Assembly: GCA_021793595.1 (NCBI GenBank) | Contig: JAJYSL010000023.1 | Location: 1 to 35,366, forward strand | DNA from: Acidobacteriota bacterium | GTDB taxonomy: Bacteria; Acidobacteriota; Terriglobia; Terriglobales; Acidobacteriaceae | Reading direction: 5' to 3' | DNA length: 35,366 bases | Shown: positions 34,901 to 35,366 of the stretch, in pieces | How the letters are laid out: each line of letters begins with the position of its first letter | Numbering within the stretch: the stretch's first letter is position 1 | Program-made: the position numbers and the translations under genes | The notes under the pieces: model-generated | Told to the model about the DNA's origin: nothing | The model's database searches: none | Seen by the model: only the letters and a program-made list of their open reading frames with translations

Positions 34901-35014
34901 AGACTTCCCCGAGCCTGAAACCCCGGTCACGACCGTCAACTGGCCGTGCGGAATCTCAAAGTCGATATTCTTCAGGTTGTGAACGCGTGCGCCGCGAACG
35001 GTGATCGAATCCAT
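31919..35014 (-). CDS. uvrA: Excinuclease ABC subunit A, with a Lys/Ala-rich insertion
   Basis: UvrA is the damage-recognition ATPase of nucleotide excision repair. The ATG at 35014 gives the family N-terminus [20 protein letters not shown] and follows AGGGAC; the frame extends 19 codons further without family match. Walker A of the first ATPase is at residues 31-39 (GVSGSGKSS), and the second is GVSGSGKST. Both ABC signatures ([24 protein letters not shown]) and Walker B segments are intact, as are the zinc-binding Cys pairs (ACSQCNRVY ... [16 protein letters not shown] ... CEECNGTR). At 1031 residues it is about 80-90 longer than the usual ~940-950. The excess is a Lys/Ala-rich stretch at about residues 163-235, inside the region that contacts UvrB. 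The C-terminus ends in an Ala-rich tail. Confidence 0.97.
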   Translation of the reverse strand: MDSITVRGARVHNLKNIDFEIPHGQLTVVTGVSGSGKSSLAFDTIYAEGQRRYVESLSAYARQFLERMEKPDVDQIDGLAPAIAIKQKNSTRNPRSTVATATEIYDYLRLLYARCGTMICLTCGNIVKRDSVDEIAEAVLNLPETTRILALFPVVLPDAADERKKFTAKKKAAKKAAKAAKIAAAAPTKKDGKPVTKAEAARVALAAATRTAAKINRYATEYVPDAPEVAEASMDPRRKRLGELRQRGFNRLYQHGKVVEFSTPESLLELDFSQPIFVLIDRIVVSAEARARVVDAAETGYRESGEVVFEVVPRATEGEPEIPPEDRQRLRFSGAYACSQCNRVYREPEPPLFSFNNPYGACARCEGFGNTIDFDLDRILPDKTRTLNEGAVDPWVRPKYRPMFGELRRAGKERNLPLDVPWKDLSQEHQEFVLNGDKSFPGIRGFFAHLEHKKYKLYVRVFLSKYRGYALCPECNGKRLRAEARAVKIDGRDICDVTSMTVGDAQAFFAQLQLSPAQMELAGRILEEVRQRLGFLNDVGLDYLSLDRLSSTLSGGEAQRVQLATSLGSQLVGAMYVLDEPSIGLHPRDTGRLIRILEGLRDLGNTILVVEHDADIIRAADYLLDLGPGAGELGGKLLASGTLPELMQSPNSLTGKYLRGQLAIPVPSRRRIPGNERLRLTGARAHNLRSVTCDIPLGMLTCITGVSGSGKSTLVHDVLYQALAHRLGEGESPGRPDPTHLYDTLQGSEYLDGVVLVDQSPIGRTPRSNPVTYMKAFDGIRDLFASLPDARRRGYTAGFFSFNVPGGRCEVCQGDGTVTVEMQFLADVELPCEECNGTRFKAGVLEIRYKGKNIHDVLNMTVKEALQFFAGHLKIQDRLRVLDDVGLGYVRLGQSATTLSGGEAQRVKLASHLANARPAGGKRAKNRLLYILDEPTTGLHFDDVSKLLSALRQLIDGGGSLLVIEHNLDVLKAADWIVDLGPEGGRRGGEIVAEGTPEQIAAVPASHTGQWLARVLKPANQAADLAAAGKR

Positions 35015-35173
35015 TGGGCCACAAGTCCCTGCAGAGGGGGTTGGCAGTGCAAAAATTGCACACTGCCGCATCCTTCTAGTTTACAGCCTGGATGGGTAAT
35101 GCTTCGTCGGTTTAGGAGGTGGCTGTGACGGGGTGCCAAGGTGAAAGGCTAGAAATGCGGCGGACGAACGCAT

Positions 35174-35366
35174 TTACCTTTTCAGACGGGCATTCAAACT
35201 TCTAAAATTCTGCTCAATATCTTCGTACAAGGGTATAAGTATTTCTTCGCTGCGGCCTATCTCATTTATTACTTCTGGAGGAATTGAGTTTTGTAGAAAA
35301 CGATTCCAAATTTCGACGAATTCGACTAAGGCAGGATAATGGTCTAGCGTCGATAACTCCGCAAGT
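35174..35366 (-). CDS. C-terminal end of an unidentified AT-rich gene (5' part outside window)
   Basis: On the minus strand a frame is open from the window edge to a TAA at 35174-35176, giving about 63 residues. It reads LAELSTLDHYPALVEFVEIW, then NRFLQNSIPPEVINEIGRSE and a helical, charged end NFRSLNARLKR. It looks protein-like, with amphipathic helices. Codons such as ATA (four times), AGA and TTA are frequent. Bases 35221-35340 contain 46 G/C of 120 (38%), against 39 of 60 (65%) in the nearby uvrA start at 34981-35040. The function cannot be told. It runs toward uvrA on the same strand with a 159-bp gap. Confidence 0.6.
   Translation of the reverse strand, partial: LAELSTLDHYPALVEFVEIWNRFLQNSIPPEVINEIGRSEEILIPLYEDIEQNFRSLNARLKR

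Noticed and set aside
1..35366. CRISPR arrays, tRNA or rRNA genes, transposases, integrases and toxin-antitoxin pairs
   Set aside because: I read both strands for regular repeats, RNA gene patterns and the common protein motifs of these systems and found none I could support.

Overview
The window is about 35.4 kb of gene-dense, moderately high-GC chromosomal DNA with no rRNA, tRNA, CRISPR array, prophage or intact insertion sequence that I can see. The mix of proteins fits an Acidobacteriota genome, probably class Terriglobia. It includes a TolC-like outer-membrane protein whose mature N-terminus reads SSSALPNAP, a Tat-exported GH38/DUF5054-like glycosidase, a zinc-ribbon PspC protein, a GAF-GAF-SpoIIE phosphatase and many secreted TPR proteins. 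This assignment rests on recalled family distribution, not on a marker gene. Several genes appear to start at TTG or GTG, each with a good Shine-Dalgarno sequence.

Layout. (1) 1-3.6 kb, plus strand: the 3' end of leuS, a multi-pass membrane protein and guaA. Directly behind guaA lies the wreck of a SAM-dependent methyltransferase, frameshifted and cut off at about 3.82 kb. (2) 3.8-6.05 kb, minus strand: a secreted hypothetical protein, an unexplained 345-bp gap and a small hypothetical protein. (3) 6.1-11.7 kb, plus strand: a membrane-anchored TPR protein, a zinc-ribbon/PspC protein, an MFS transporter, and an alpha/beta hydrolase translationally coupled to lysA (last step of lysine synthesis). 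(4) 11.7-17.7 kb, minus strand: a secreted peptidoglycan-binding protein, a perfect 20-bp-arm hairpin, an HtrA/DegP protease, an EamA exporter with an M20 peptidase, and truA. (5) A 715-bp stretch with no gene I can support, then a large TolC-family protein (plus) converging on aroA (minus). (6) 22.3-25.3 kb, plus strand: a secreted TPR protein and the GH38-like glycosidase. (7) 25.3-28.8 kb, minus strand: hpt, deoC and a GAF-GAF-SpoIIE phosphatase, close enough to be one transcript. (8) lgt on the plus strand. (9) 29.7-35.0 kb, minus strand: uvrA, a TPR protein overlapping it by 4 bp, and a SprT-like metalloprotease. (10) The right edge holds the C-terminal end of an AT-rich gene of unknown function.

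Most of the window is housekeeping: translation (leuS, truA), purine and nucleoside metabolism (guaA, hpt, deoC), amino-acid synthesis (lysA, aroA), envelope biogenesis and quality control (lgt, HtrA, TolC) and DNA repair (uvrA). I see no obvious new defence or mobile system. The items most worth a second look are the roughly 70-residue Lys/Ala-rich insertion in the UvrB-binding region of UvrA, the possible uvrA-TPR-SprT operon, the decayed methyltransferase, the perfect hairpin between htrA and the peptidoglycan-binding gene, the Ser/Thr-Gly insertion in the TolC protein, and the AT-rich right edge.
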